64,000 nucleotides of DNA. Origin: Glycomyces albidus (GTDB lineage: Bacteria > Actinomycetota > Actinomycetes > Mycobacteriales > Micromonosporaceae). Below, piece by piece: positions 34,416 through 42,870 of the stretch. The stretch spans positions 248,001 to 312,000 of the forward strand of contig NZ_WIAO01000001.1 of NCBI RefSeq assembly GCF_009451885.1, written 5' to 3'. Under the pieces are notes generated by a model, which saw only the letters and a program-made list of their open reading frames with translations, did not search any database and was not told the DNA's origin. The position numbers and the translations under genes are program-made. Position 1 is the first letter of the stretch, and each line of letters opens with the position of its first letter.

Positions 34416-34801
34416 CGTCGTCTTCCTCTTGTGCGCTGCTTCTCGACCGGCCGGGAGGGGCGACCGGATCGAACGTCCACACCAGGCTTATATACCGATA
34501 AATCAATGTCAAGAGGTCACGGCCCGCATTCGCGCGGAAGCCACGCTCCGGACGAGGTGTTCACCTGCCGTGCGACACAACCCGTGACGGCAGCGGGCCA
34601 CCGGGGCTGACGGGGCCGGACTGGCGGGCGATGACCGCCGCCTGCGGGCGACGCGCCGGTCTGCGGAAGCGACCACCGGTCGTGATCGAAGGCGCCGTCC
34701 CGTGGTCGGCAGAACGCCGGAACGGTCCGCACGTCCAGGCCCTCCCGCGGAACCTGAACCAGGGCCCGACTGAGGCTCATGTCGCGGGCTATCGTGGCGG
34801 C
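34416..34801. other. Divergent intergenic region between esterase and LuxR-type regulator
   Basis: 386 bases without a convincing gene. An AT-rich island at 34485-34515 reads on the minus strand TTGACA (34512-34507), TTGATTTATCGG, then TATATAAG, and probably holds the esterase promoter. The boxes are not ideally spaced. No clear operator was seen. Confidence 0.45.
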
Positions 34802-37660
34802 ATGTCGCTGGTGGGAAGAGACGACGAGCTGAGGCGGATCGAACGACTGCTGGCGGAAGCGCGCGCCGAGCGCGGTGGAGCGCTGGTGGTGCGGGGAGAG
34901 GCGGGCGTCGGGAAGTCGGTCCTGCTCGACCGCGCGGTGTCGGTGGCGAAATCCGAAGGCTTCCAAGTGGTTCGCGGCATCGGGGTCGAATCCGACTCCG
35001 AGCTGGCGTACGGGGGCCTGCATCAGCTGTTGTTTCCGCATCTGGACCGGTTGAAGACGCTGCCGGAGCCGCAGGCCGCGGCATTGCGCGGTGCCTTCGG
35101 GCTGGCCGAAAACGGTGAGCCGAGCCGGTTCCTGATCTCCGCCGGCACCTTGGCGCTCCTGGCGGACATTGCCGAGGAGGCCCCGCTGCTCTGCGTCGTC
35201 GACGACCTCCAGTGGTTCGACCAGGGCTCTGCGGAAGCGCTGCTCTTCGCCGCTCGCCGCTTCGGAGCCGACCCGGTCGCGATGCTGTTCGCGGTGCGCG
35301 AGACGTCGATGCCGTTCGAGACTCCCGGTGTCGAGGTGTTGCCGCTGTCCGGCCTCGCGGCGAGCGACGCCGCCCGGGTACTCGACGAGCATGCTCCGGA
35401 CCTCGCCGACCCGTTGCGGGCCCGCGTGCTCGAGGAGTCGGGCGGCAACCCGCTTGCGATCATCGAGCTCGGATCGATCCGACGCCGGACCGATGAGATC
35501 GACTTGTCCGACCTGGCCGGAACGGTCGGCACACTGCCGGTTCCCGCCCGCGTCCAAGAACTGTTCCGCCGCCAGATCGCCGAGCTTCCCGACGCGACGC
35601 GACGAGCGCTCCTGGCCGCCGCGGCCGACTCCACGGCGCCGGTCGAGACGGTCCTGCACGTGGTCGAAGCCCTCGGCGGTGCCGCCGCCGACCTGGAACC
35701 CGCCGAGCGCGCCACCTTGGTCTGCATCGGGACGCGCGTCGTGTTCCGGCATCCGCTGGTGCGGGCGGCCGCCTACCGGGGCGAGCCGCTGCATCGACGG
35801 GTCGAGGTGCACCGGGCGTACGCCGACGCGCTGATGGACGACACGGACGCCGACCGCCGCGCTTGGCACCTCGCCGCTGCCGCAACCGCTCCCGACGAGA
35901 CGGTGGCGGTCGAACTCGAAGGCGCCGCCGAACGCGCCCGGCACCGCGGCGGCGCGATGGCGGTGTCCCTCGCCTACGAGCGTGCCGGCCGACTCAGCGT
36001 GGACGCCAAGCTGAAAGCCCGGCGGATCGCCAGGGCCGCCCAGGCCGCGTTCGACGCGGGCAAGCCCGACCGAGCCGCTCGGCTGGCGGCCGAAGCGCTG
36101 TCGCTGACCGCCGACCCGGACATCCGAGCCGAGGCCATCTACGCCCAAGGCGCCGTGGCCTACGAGCGGACCTCGCCGCGGACCGACGCGGAGCTGACGA
36201 TCGAAGCCGGCGCCCTGGTGCGCGACACCAACCCCGAGCATGCCGCGCTCACGCTCTACGAAGCCGTGCACGCCGCCAGGCACGGGGCGGCCCACGACCT
36301 CCTCCAACGCGCCGCGGACCTGTTGCGCGAGTTCACGCCGCCCCCGCACTGGGCCGCCGTGGTCGCCGCGCTGCTCGCTTGGGAGGACCTGTTCTCCGGA
36401 CACCCGAAGCCGGCCGTCGGCCCGATGCGCGAACTTCTCGACGCCGCACCGGCTGGCGACCTCGACCTGACGCACCAGATGACCGCGGGCATCGGCGGCC
36501 TCCTGATCGCCGCCGACGACGAGGCCGTCACCGTATCCGAGGCCATGCTCGCCCACGTCCGGGCGACCGGGGCCCTGGGCTGGGTCCCCTACGTCCTCAA
36601 CATGCTCGCGGTGGCGCGGCTGCTCCGCGGCGAGTTCGCCGACGCCCGCGCGCATGTCGCGGAAGGCGCAGCCGTCAGTGCGGAGTTCGGCAACGCGACC
36701 GAGCAACTGGCCCACCGGTCGCTGGAGGTGTGGCTCCACGCCGTGTCGGGCGAGGAGTCCCGCTGCCGATACCTGGCCGCCGCAGTGCTTCCCGACGCTC
36801 AGAGCCGGCACCGGGTGAACGCGGAGATCGCGTCATGGGGCCTGGCGATGCTCGACCTCTCCGTCAAACGGTTCGAGACCGCCCTCGAGGCACTCGAGCA
36901 GGTCTGCCGCGGTCCCGCCCGCCGCGACGTGCTGATGCGCGCGGTGCCCGACCTGGTGGAGGCGGCCGTGCGCAGCGGCGCGCCGGACCGGGCGCGCGAA
37001 GCGCTGGCGGAGTTCACGCACTGGTCTGCGCAGGTCGACCGCCCGGTCACCACCGGGCTCGAGCTGCGCTGCCGCGCGCTCTTGGCCGATGGCGACGAGG
37101 CCGAAGCGCTCTACAGCGAGGCCGTGCGGCTCCATGCGCGCTGCGGCGGCCCGTACGACCACGCTCGCACCAGGCTGGTCTTCGGCGAATGGCTGCGTCG
37201 GCACCGCAGGCGCACGGAAGCCCGTGCCCACCTCGAGGCGGCTGCCGCGGGGTTCGAGCGCATCGGTGCGACCCTGTGGGCCGAACGCGCCCACGGCGAA
37301 CTCGCCGCCTTCGGCGGCGCCCGGACCGAGCATCGCGGCACCGGCCCCCTCGCCCTGCTCACCCCGCAGGAGCTGCAGGTCGTGCACCTGGCCGCTGCCG
37401 GGTACACCAACAAACAGATCGCCGCGCAGCTCTACCTCAGTCCTCGCACCGTCGGCCACCACACGACGCGATCACCTGGGCCAAGCAGGCCTCCAAGGCC
37501 CTGCGAAGCCGAGTCGAGGTCCGCGCCTTCCAAGAGGCGCCCCCCGCGTAAGCACCCGAAGCCTCGAACGGCTTCAGGCCGTGGACTTTCGCCCGGTTCG
37601 GGGATGACCTGGTCGTCGATGACCACGCAGCGTGCGGTCAAGAGGGTCTCGAAGTCTTGA
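34802..37660 (+). CDS. LuxR-family regulator of the large ATP-binding (LAL/MalT-like) type, 3' end frameshifted
   Basis: ATG 34802 opens MSLVGRDDELRRIERLL, the standard LAL start. Walker A is VVRGEAGVGKSVLLD (about 33), Walker B CVVDDLQWFD; helical repeats fill 350-840. The LuxR HTH begins at about 851 (LTPQELQVVHLAAAGYTNKQIAAQLYLSPRTVGHH), but directly afterwards the frame reads TTRSPGPSRPPRP and runs 60 odd residues to 37660. A neighbouring frame gives LRSRVEVRAFQEAPPA ending at 37551, which looks like the missing last HTH helix (SRxEL). So a frameshift or small rearrangement near 37460 has probably damaged the DNA-binding end. Confidence 0.85.
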   Translation: MSLVGRDDELRRIERLLAEARAERGGALVVRGEAGVGKSVLLDRAVSVAKSEGFQVVRGIGVESDSELAYGGLHQLLFPHLDRLKTLPEPQAAALRGAFGLAENGEPSRFLISAGTLALLADIAEEAPLLCVVDDLQWFDQGSAEALLFAARRFGADPVAMLFAVRETSMPFETPGVEVLPLSGLAASDAARVLDEHAPDLADPLRARVLEESGGNPLAIIELGSIRRRTDEIDLSDLAGTVGTLPVPARVQELFRRQIAELPDATRRALLAAAADSTAPVETVLHVVEALGGAAADLEPAERATLVCIGTRVVFRHPLVRAAAYRGEPLHRRVEVHRAYADALMDDTDADRRAWHLAAAATAPDETVAVELEGAAERARHRGGAMAVSLAYERAGRLSVDAKLKARRIARAAQAAFDAGKPDRAARLAAEALSLTADPDIRAEAIYAQGAVAYERTSPRTDAELTIEAGALVRDTNPEHAALTLYEAVHAARHGAAHDLLQRAADLLREFTPPPHWAAVVAALLAWEDLFSGHPKPAVGPMRELLDAAPAGDLDLTHQMTAGIGGLLIAADDEAVTVSEAMLAHVRATGALGWVPYVLNMLAVARLLRGEFADARAHVAEGAAVSAEFGNATEQLAHRSLEVWLHAVSGEESRCRYLAAAVLPDAQSRHRVNAEIASWGLAMLDLSVKRFETALEALEQVCRGPARRDVLMRAVPDLVEAAVRSGAPDRAREALAEFTHWSAQVDRPVTTGLELRCRALLADGDEAEALYSEAVRLHARCGGPYDHARTRLVFGEWLRRHRRRTEARAHLEAAAAGFERIGATLWAERAHGELAAFGGARTEHRGTGPLALLTPQELQVVHLAAAGYTNKQIAAQLYLSPRTVGHHTTRSPGPSRPPRPCEAESRSAPSKRRPPRKHPKPRTASGRGLSPGSGMTWSSMTTQRAVKRVSKS

Positions 37661-37671
37661 ATCTGATTCAC
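37590..37671 (-). pseudogene. Possible transposase N-terminal relic
   Basis: From ATG 37671 the minus strand reads MNQIQDFETLLTARCVVIDD then QVIPEPGE. This resembles the start of IS982/IS4-type transposases of actinomycetes (DFETLLTALYVxIDDxVIP). Similarity stops after about 28 residues and no terminal repeats are visible. It abuts the damaged end of the LuxR-type gene, so an old insertion and deletion may explain both. Confidence 0.35.
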
Positions 37672-37731
37672 ATCAATGACAACCAGACCCTCTCTTGCTG
37701 GTCACGCCCGGCCGGATGAGCGAACAATCAT

Positions 37732-39045
37732 CTAGGCACGGCGAGCCACCACGGCCCGGAACCGCTTCGGCGCGGTGACCGCGCCCCACTGGCGTCGCGG
37801 CGCGCCCGGCCGCGTCGTGACCGTCCGGTCCGCGAGCAGGTCGGCGGCGGTCTCCAGCACCGCGTTCGAGATGTGGACTCCGGTGCAGATGCGCGGACCC
37901 GCGCCGTAGGGCAGGTACGCGTGCGGGTCGTGGACGTCAGAGGCGAGCCACCGCGCCGGATCGAACCGGCTCGGGTCCTCGCGCCACCAGCGCGGGTCCG
38001 TGTGGAGCAGGAGCGGACTGAGGAAGACCGAGTCGCCCGCCGGGACCGTGACGCCGCCGAACCCGGTGTCCTCCAAGAGGATTCGGCTGGTGAGCGTCAC
38101 CGCCGGATAGACCCGCAGGGTCTCCCGCACGACGGCCCGGTTCCAGTCCTCGCGGCCCACCTCCTCCGGCCGGGCGAGGTCGTGGGCGGCATGAGCGGTC
38201 AGCAGCCACGCCAGGCCGGTGCCGCCGACCGTGTACAGGTTCTCGAGATTGATCGAGAGCGACTGCGCGACTTCGAGGTCGGAGAACGCCGGCCGGTCGC
38301 CGTCGCGGGCGTCCAGGAGCAGATCGAGCAGGTCCGAGGGCGCCTCCTCGGCGTCCCGGATCGCGCGTCGCGCGCCGACGTGTGCGATGAGGGCCTCGAT
38401 CCACGCGTCGTTCGCGCGGCGGCGGCGGCGCGTCAGCGAGGACAGCCAGTCGGGAAGTTGGACCGAGGCCGAACCCGCTTGCAGAAGGAGGTCGCCTACG
38501 GCGACGAAGGCGTCCCGCAGGTCGCACTCCAGGTCACGGACGAAGATACCGCCGGCCGCGTCGAGTACGGCGTGCTCGCAGTCGGCGAGACGGATCGGCG
38601 ATCGCCCGGGGGCGTCCAGGAATCGCTGGAGGGAACTGCGGATGACCGGTGCAGTCCGTTCGGCGACCTCGCGGCCGAGGCGATGCCACTGGGCGGTGCG
38701 CCTGGTGGCCATCCACGTCTCGACGCGATCGCGCAGGAGCGGTCGCTCCGCGATCTTCTCGGGCGGTGTCGGCGCGTCGACCCGGGTCTCGCGGTTGGTG
38801 CGGGCCAGCGCCCAGTGGACCCATGCGGGGTGGGCGAGCACGACCTTGCCCGGTGCGAAGGCGAACACGTCGCCGTATTCGTTCCGCAACCGCTTGAGGC
38901 ATGCGATCGGGTCGCGGTCGAAGTCGTCGGGGGGAAGGCCCAACGGCCGCCGTGCCGGTCCTGGGAGAGGTACGGCCGAATCCCGTGAATCAGCTTTGCT
39001 CAGGGGAGTCGGACGAATGTCGGCACTGCGACCGTTGGGATTCAT
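37732..39045 (-). CDS. Cytochrome P450, candidate RiPP-modifying (atropopeptide-type) enzyme
   Basis: 437 residues, soluble. K-helix ExxR in RETLRVYP (about 307), PERF-like DPSRFDPARWLA, heme loop YLPYGAGPRICTG (Cys about 384). The I-helix reads YTVGGTGLAWLL, without the common acid-Thr pair, which occurs in P450s that couple aromatic rings rather than hydroxylate. It starts two bases after the stop of a 29-residue peptide gene with an aromatic C-terminus. In tryptorubin-type clusters a single P450 makes C-C and C-N cross-links on such a peptide, so that is the proposed role here. No ferredoxin or reductase gene is nearby; partners must come from elsewhere. Confidence 0.9.
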   Translation of the reverse strand: MNPNGRSADIRPTPLSKADSRDSAVPLPGPARRPLGLPPDDFDRDPIACLKRLRNEYGDVFAFAPGKVVLAHPAWVHWALARTNRETRVDAPTPPEKIAERPLLRDRVETWMATRRTAQWHRLGREVAERTAPVIRSSLQRFLDAPGRSPIRLADCEHAVLDAAGGIFVRDLECDLRDAFVAVGDLLLQAGSASVQLPDWLSSLTRRRRRANDAWIEALIAHVGARRAIRDAEEAPSDLLDLLLDARDGDRPAFSDLEVAQSLSINLENLYTVGGTGLAWLLTAHAAHDLARPEEVGREDWNRAVVRETLRVYPAVTLTSRILLEDTGFGGVTVPAGDSVFLSPLLLHTDPRWWREDPSRFDPARWLASDVHDPHAYLPYGAGPRICTGVHISNAVLETAADLLADRTVTTRPGAPRRQWGAVTAPKRFRAVVARRA

Positions 39046-39047
39046 CT

Positions 39048-39137
39048 TTAGAGCCAGTAGTGCCAGGCGTACCAGCCGCGGGTGCCCTGCTTGCCTCCGA
39101 CGGCGCGTACGGCGGCTGCCTTGACGAGACTGCGCAT
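39048..39137 (-). CDS. RiPP precursor peptide, atropopeptide (tryptorubin)-like; candidate core AWHYWL
   Basis: 29 codons from ATG 39137 with GGAGG four bases upstream; stop TAA is two bases before the P450 ATG. The N-terminal part is a small basic helix (starts MRSLVKAAAVRAV, no acidic residue); the C-terminus is GWYAWHYWL. Tryptorubin A is the cross-linked hexapeptide AWYIWY; the last six residues here, AWHYWL, align with Ala-1, Trp-2 and Trp-5 in place. Length, aromatic C-terminal core, absence of any follower and coupling to one P450 all fit the atropopeptide class. The gene is too short for routine gene callers. Core length (six versus eight or nine residues) and cross-links are inference. 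Confidence 0.8.
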   Translation of the reverse strand: MRSLVKAAAVRAVGGKQGTRGWYAWHYWL

Positions 39138-39404
39138 GTGTCCTCCATTCATCCGGGCGACTAGAAGCCGCTTCGAGATTCGTGCGTCGAGTAGATCAGC
39201 CGGCGGCTGCGGAATCGAGGCGGAGAACCGGCGGGAAGGCGGCAGGAATCGCGCCGGAGAGCCGGCTGTGGCCGTTCATCCGCAAGACGATCCTGCGGTA
39301 CTTGCGCGGCTTGTAGCCGGCCGCCCGAGAGCGGCCGATGCGCCTGCGGTGCCGATCTCATGAACCTGTGCCAGGTGCCGGAGGGCCGGCCGCAAGCCTG
39401 TCGG
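39138..39404 (-). promoter_or_regulatory. Upstream region of the precursor-P450 operon
   Basis: Between the FAD gene's terminator and the precursor start. No convincing second gene; short open frames here (for example one from 39361) lack ribosome sites and family features. It must contain the promoter of the RiPP operon, but no good -35/-10 pair stood out. Confidence 0.35.
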
Positions 39405-39432
39405 GCTCGCCGCGCGGCGGCGCGCGGCGAGC
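39405..39432 (-). terminator. Terminator after the FAD enzyme gene
   Basis: Perfect 12-base stem GCTCGCCGCGCG / CGCGCGGCGAGC with loop GCGG, seven bases beyond the stop at 39440. It separates the FAD gene from the downstream RiPP operon. Confidence 0.75.
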
Positions 39433-39439
39433 TCGACGG

Positions 39440-40870
39440 TCAGAGGTGCAGCAGCGCTTCTCGGAAGGCCTGCACCGCTCGTGCGGCCTGGGCGGCGACT
39501 CCGGGGATGCTGGAGGTCAGGAACAGTCCGCCTGCGGCGAGGTCGCCGACGACGTGGAGCCGCGGGTCGGCCGCGTTCAGTCCGCCCTCCGGGCCCGTTG
39601 TCGCGAGGCCGGCCGCGAGGAGGGCCGCGACCAGCTCGGCGGCGCCGCTCGGCACCGACTGCGGCGCCGGGTTCACCGCGTTCAGGACCACGTCGGCGGA
39701 CGCCTCGCCGCCGCCGTGCCGAATGCGGAACCGCCCGCCCCGGTGCTCGATCCGTTCGAGCCCGGCGGTGACGGTGAGCTGCCCGGAGTCGAAGAGCCGC
39801 AGCATGGCGGCCGCGTTCACCGGCACCATGGGCGAGGCGATGCCCGTCGCCAGCCTGGCGATGCGCCGCACCCGGTCGCGGTCGGCCGCGGCGAGGTGCC
39901 GCCACGCGAGCGGGCCCGCCATGTGCGCGGCCTCCTGCAGGAACCTGCGGCCGATACGCGGGTCGTCGACCGCATCGAGCTGGGATCGCAAACGCTCCGC
40001 CGGGTCCTGCGACGGCGACGCCAGCAGATCCGACGCGAACGCGGAGAAGTCCTCGCCGGCCTCTGCGAGCTCCTTGCGCAGCAACCCGATCAGGTCGTCG
40101 ATCGTGACACCGCCGCGCTCGCGGGCCAGCGCGGCGACCCGCTCGCCCGTCATGTGCTGGGGACGCCGGTCGACCGGCCGCTGCCAGACGTGCGGGAGCG
40201 TCCCGCCGCGCGACAGCAGCCCGATGCGGCCGGTGTGGCCGCGGGCGGCCAGGGACACGACGATGTCCACGGCGGTGAGGCCGCTGCCGATGACGGCGAC
40301 GTCGGCGCTCGCGGGCACGGTGTCGAGCGTGCGGGCCAGCGGGTACGGATCGGCCGCGAATCCCGGTGCGCCCGTGAGCTTGTAGTGGTCGCGCGGGGTG
40401 CCTGCACCTACGCAGAGCACCACCCGGTCGGCACCGAACTCGCGCCCGTCCTCGGTCCGGACGGCCAGCCGGTCTCCGGCTCGCGCGATCGCGATGACGC
40501 GCGCGGCGACCGCCTCGACGGTGCCGCCGCGCTCGCGCAGCACGCGCGACGCCGCCTCCGCAGTGTCCACTAGGTACTGTCCGTACATCGCTCGTGGGAT
40601 CAGGGGCCGGTCGAGCCGCTCGTCGAGGTGGTCTCGTCCCCGCTCTCCCAGCCAGGCCGAGAAGTGCCCGAAGTCGCCGTGCCGGATCGACATGATGGCG
40701 GGCGGGGCGTTGACCAGGACCGAGTCGAGGTCCGGGCTGTAGGGCCGCCCCCGCCACAGGTGCGGGGACGGCTCGAACACCGTGATCGACGCCGTTCCTT
40801 CGGATTCGGCGGCCAATGCGTCCAGTACGCCGACCGCGGCGGCGCCTGCTCCGATGATGGCGATGTCCAT
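39440..40870 (-). CDS. FAD/NAD(P)-binding protein (FAD-dependent oxidoreductase of the NAD_binding_9 type)
   Basis: 476 residues, cytoplasmic. Rossmann motif at the start (MDIAIIGAGAAAVGVLDAL), a flavin-loop region PHLWRGRPYSPDLDSVLVNAPP, a second dinucleotide motif ADVAVIGSGLTAVDIVVSL, and the closing FAD motif LHVVGDLAAGG. Proteins of this type are often annotated as HI0933-like, lysine/ornithine N-monooxygenase-like or adenylate-forming helpers; the reaction is not known. Divergent from a LuxR regulator; upstream of the RiPP genes but separated by a terminator. A role in the RiPP pathway cannot be excluded. Confidence 0.8.
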   Translation of the reverse strand: MDIAIIGAGAAAVGVLDALAAESEGTASITVFEPSPHLWRGRPYSPDLDSVLVNAPPAIMSIRHGDFGHFSAWLGERGRDHLDERLDRPLIPRAMYGQYLVDTAEAASRVLRERGGTVEAVAARVIAIARAGDRLAVRTEDGREFGADRVVLCVGAGTPRDHYKLTGAPGFAADPYPLARTLDTVPASADVAVIGSGLTAVDIVVSLAARGHTGRIGLLSRGGTLPHVWQRPVDRRPQHMTGERVAALARERGGVTIDDLIGLLRKELAEAGEDFSAFASDLLASPSQDPAERLRSQLDAVDDPRIGRRFLQEAAHMAGPLAWRHLAAADRDRVRRIARLATGIASPMVPVNAAAMLRLFDSGQLTVTAGLERIEHRGGRFRIRHGGGEASADVVLNAVNPAPQSVPSGAAELVAALLAAGLATTGPEGGLNAADPRLHVVGDLAAGGLFLTSSIPGVAAQAARAVQAFREALLHL

Positions 40871-41059
40871 GGTGGTTTCCTCTCGTGTTCCTCGAGGTCT
40901 CCGGCTCGGGCCGGGACCGCCTCAAATCTGGCCCGGGCGGGCGCCGGCGCCCATCCCGCAGGTGCGGGCGGCCGCGCCGCGCCGACCCCCGCAATCGAGG
41001 GATGGGCGATGTCGGCCGGGCGGGGCAGACTGGGGGTTCCGTACGACTCCGGAGGACTG

Positions 41060-42163
41060 ATGACCGACTCGCGACTGCTCACCGAACTGGCGTCGACGGC
41101 GGATCGGGCGGCGGATGCGCTGGACCTGTTCACCCGGACGTCCGCCAGGTTGCGGCGGAGCGTCCCGTTCGATGCGGCCGTGTGGGCCGCGACGGACCCT
41201 GACACGGGTCTCATCACGGCGCCGATGCTCGTGGAGAACCTCGGTTCGAGCGAACGGTGCGGCGAGTACTGGGAGAGCGAGCTGCTGGAGGAGAACGTCG
41301 CCTCCTTCCGGGACCTCGCCCGCGCCGCCGTCCCCGCGATCGGTCTGCGGGTGGCGACCGGCGATTCGCCCGCGCGCAGCGCCCGGTTCCGGCGGCTGCT
41401 GCAGTACCAAGGGGTGCACGACGAGCTGCGGGCCGTGTTTCGGATCGGCGACCGGCCGTGGGCGGTGGTGAGCCTGTTCCGCATGGGCGCGGGCGCTCCG
41501 TTCGGTGCGGAGGAGACCTCGCTGATCGCCGACCTCTCGACTCCGCTCGCGGCGCGGCTGCGCCGGTTCGCCCGCCTGCCGGCGACCGGTGCCGGCGCGC
41601 CCGCGCCGGGTCTGATCCTGTTCGACGGCTCGGGCGAGGCCACGTCGATCAATGCCGAGGCGCTGCATCACCTCTCGTTCCTGCCCGACGGCCCTTCGGT
41701 GCCCTCCGCGCTCGGCCTGCGGCTCCCGATCTGGCTGGCGGCCACCGCGATGCAGGCGCGCGCCATCGCCGAGGGCCGCGACCGGGGCGTCGCGCGTATG
41801 CGCATCCGCACCGTCGACGGCCGGTGGCTGACGTGCCGGGCCTCGTGCCTGACCGGCCCGACCGGGCTCGGGCCGGTCGCGCTCGTCATCGAACCGGCCG
41901 CCGCGGCCGACCTGGTGGAGATGATCGCCGAGGCCTACGGGCTCACGGCGCGCGAACTGGAGATCGCCCGCCTGGTCGCGCTGGGCCGGCGCACCGCGGA
42001 CGTCGCCGCCGAGCTGTTCATCTCCGCGCACACGGTGCGCGACCACCTCAAGGCCGTGTTCGCGAAAGTCGGGGTCTCCAGCCGAGGCGAACTGGTCGCG
42101 CGCCTGTTCACCGGTTCGAGTCCGGCCGCCGGTCGTGAACGGGTGCCGTTGGAAGCCGCTTAG
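41060..42163 (+). CDS. LuxR-family regulator with GAF-like N-terminal sensor
   Basis: 367 residues from ATG 41060 behind GGAGG. The N-terminal 160 residues (RRSVPFDAAVWAATDPDTGLITAPML, WAVVSLFRMGAGAPFGAEETSLIADL) look like a GAF domain. The C-terminal HTH is complete: YGLTARELEIARLVALGRRTADVAAELFISAHTVRDHLKAVFAKVGVSSRGELVARLF. Divergent from the FAD gene, its likely target. The signal is not known. Confidence 0.88.
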   Translation: MTDSRLLTELASTADRAADALDLFTRTSARLRRSVPFDAAVWAATDPDTGLITAPMLVENLGSSERCGEYWESELLEENVASFRDLARAAVPAIGLRVATGDSPARSARFRRLLQYQGVHDELRAVFRIGDRPWAVVSLFRMGAGAPFGAEETSLIADLSTPLAARLRRFARLPATGAGAPAPGLILFDGSGEATSINAEALHHLSFLPDGPSVPSALGLRLPIWLAATAMQARAIAEGRDRGVARMRIRTVDGRWLTCRASCLTGPTGLGPVALVIEPAAAADLVEMIAEAYGLTARELEIARLVALGRRTADVAAELFISAHTVRDHLKAVFAKVGVSSRGELVARLFTGSSPAAGRERVPLEAA

Positions 42164-42370
42164 GGCGGTCCTTGAACCGGTGAAGCTGCTCGACCGGCCC
42201 GGCCGTGCACGAGACGGCGGTGCGCTGCGGCCGGTTGCGCGTCGGCTCGGCGCACTCGAGATATCCGGTCGAGCTCGACGTGGGCCGCGGCATGCGGGGT
42301 TTCGCGGTGGTCCGCAGCTCTGATCGGGTCGCGGGGCGATCGATCCGCTCGACGGTCTTTGTCCACTCTC

Positions 42371-42405
42371 GAGGGCCGAGGCCCGGTGTCCGGGCTCCGG
42401 CCCTC
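42371..42405 (-). terminator. Terminator-like hairpin after the 18-codon gene
   Basis: 16-base stem GAGGGCCGAGGCCCGG / CCGGGCTCCGGCCCTC with two central mismatches and a 3-base loop. On the minus strand it starts 17 bases after the stop of the small gene; on the plus strand it could also serve the LuxR gene 208 bases away. Confidence 0.6.
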
Positions 42406-42422
42406 GGTGCGGGGGCGCGCGG

Positions 42423-42479
42423 TCAGTCCCAGGGGCTGTCGCGGCGGGCGTCGGGGTGGCGGTATTCGCGGTCGCGCAT
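42423..42479 (-). CDS. Possible 18-residue peptide gene
   Basis: ATG 42479 preceded by the very strong ribosome site GAGAGGAGGAACCCC. The product is MRDREYRHPDARRDSPWD, charged and not hydrophobic, so neither a signal nor a toxin-like peptide. A terminator hairpin follows directly. Together these suggest a true small transcription unit in a 700-base gap (42164-42870) that is otherwise without genes. It may be a regulatory leader, a small protein or a RiPP-like peptide; no family recognised. Confidence 0.4.
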   Translation of the reverse strand: MRDREYRHPDARRDSPWD

Positions 42480-42624
42480 GGGGTTCCTCCTCTCGAACGG
42501 TGTCCCTCCCGTACCCGGTGCATCGGAGCTCGCGTCGTGCGCGTACGCCGGGCTCGACTGCCGGTGCCGCACGGGTGCGGGTGGTGGCCATTGCATCGGG
42601 TCGAGGCGCGGATGCGAAGGGCTC

Positions 42625-42644
42625 GTTGGAATCCGCTGGAACCC
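42625..42644. repeat. Tandem 10-mer motif (copy 1), candidate regulator site
   Basis: GTTGGAATCC followed at once by GCTGGAACCC, a direct repeat with a one-turn period. A close copy occurs at 46861-46880. Here it lies 145 bases upstream of the 18-codon gene on the minus strand. Confidence 0.4.
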
Positions 42645-42811
42645 GGCCGTCTCGCCGAACCGATCCCGTGGCGTCCTGTACTCCCCCACCCGCGCGACCG
42701 ACCGCGCATGAGGTCCCGGTGAACTGCCGAAGCGGGGAGCACCCGAGCGACGACGATCGGCCCAGTACCGGCCGGCGCGCAATGCCGGGGCGTCGGGCAT
42801 CGGGCGGCACC

Positions 42812-42838
42812 TGTCATGGATCGGGGCGCTGTCTCGTT
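42812..42838 (+). promoter_or_regulatory. Candidate ECF41-type sigma factor promoter
   Basis: TGTCATG, 16 bases, CGTT, 32 bases upstream of the oxidoreductase ATG. The described ECF41 consensus is TGTCACA-N16-CGTC, and ECF41 targets are carboxymuconolactone decarboxylases, oxidoreductases and epimerases. No ECF41 sigma gene lies in the window. Confidence 0.4.
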
Positions 42839-42870
42839 AAGAGGGTGCAAGACTCAGACAGGAGCCAGAC

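Noticed and set aside
39161-39361. 66-codon minus-strand frame upstream of the RiPP precursor as a second precursor or leader gene
   Set aside because: No ribosome site, no aromatic core, random-looking composition.
40922-42850. 642-codon minus-strand open frame
   Set aside because: Antisense of the LuxR gene with a complete HTH; low-complexity Arg/Gly/Pro product.
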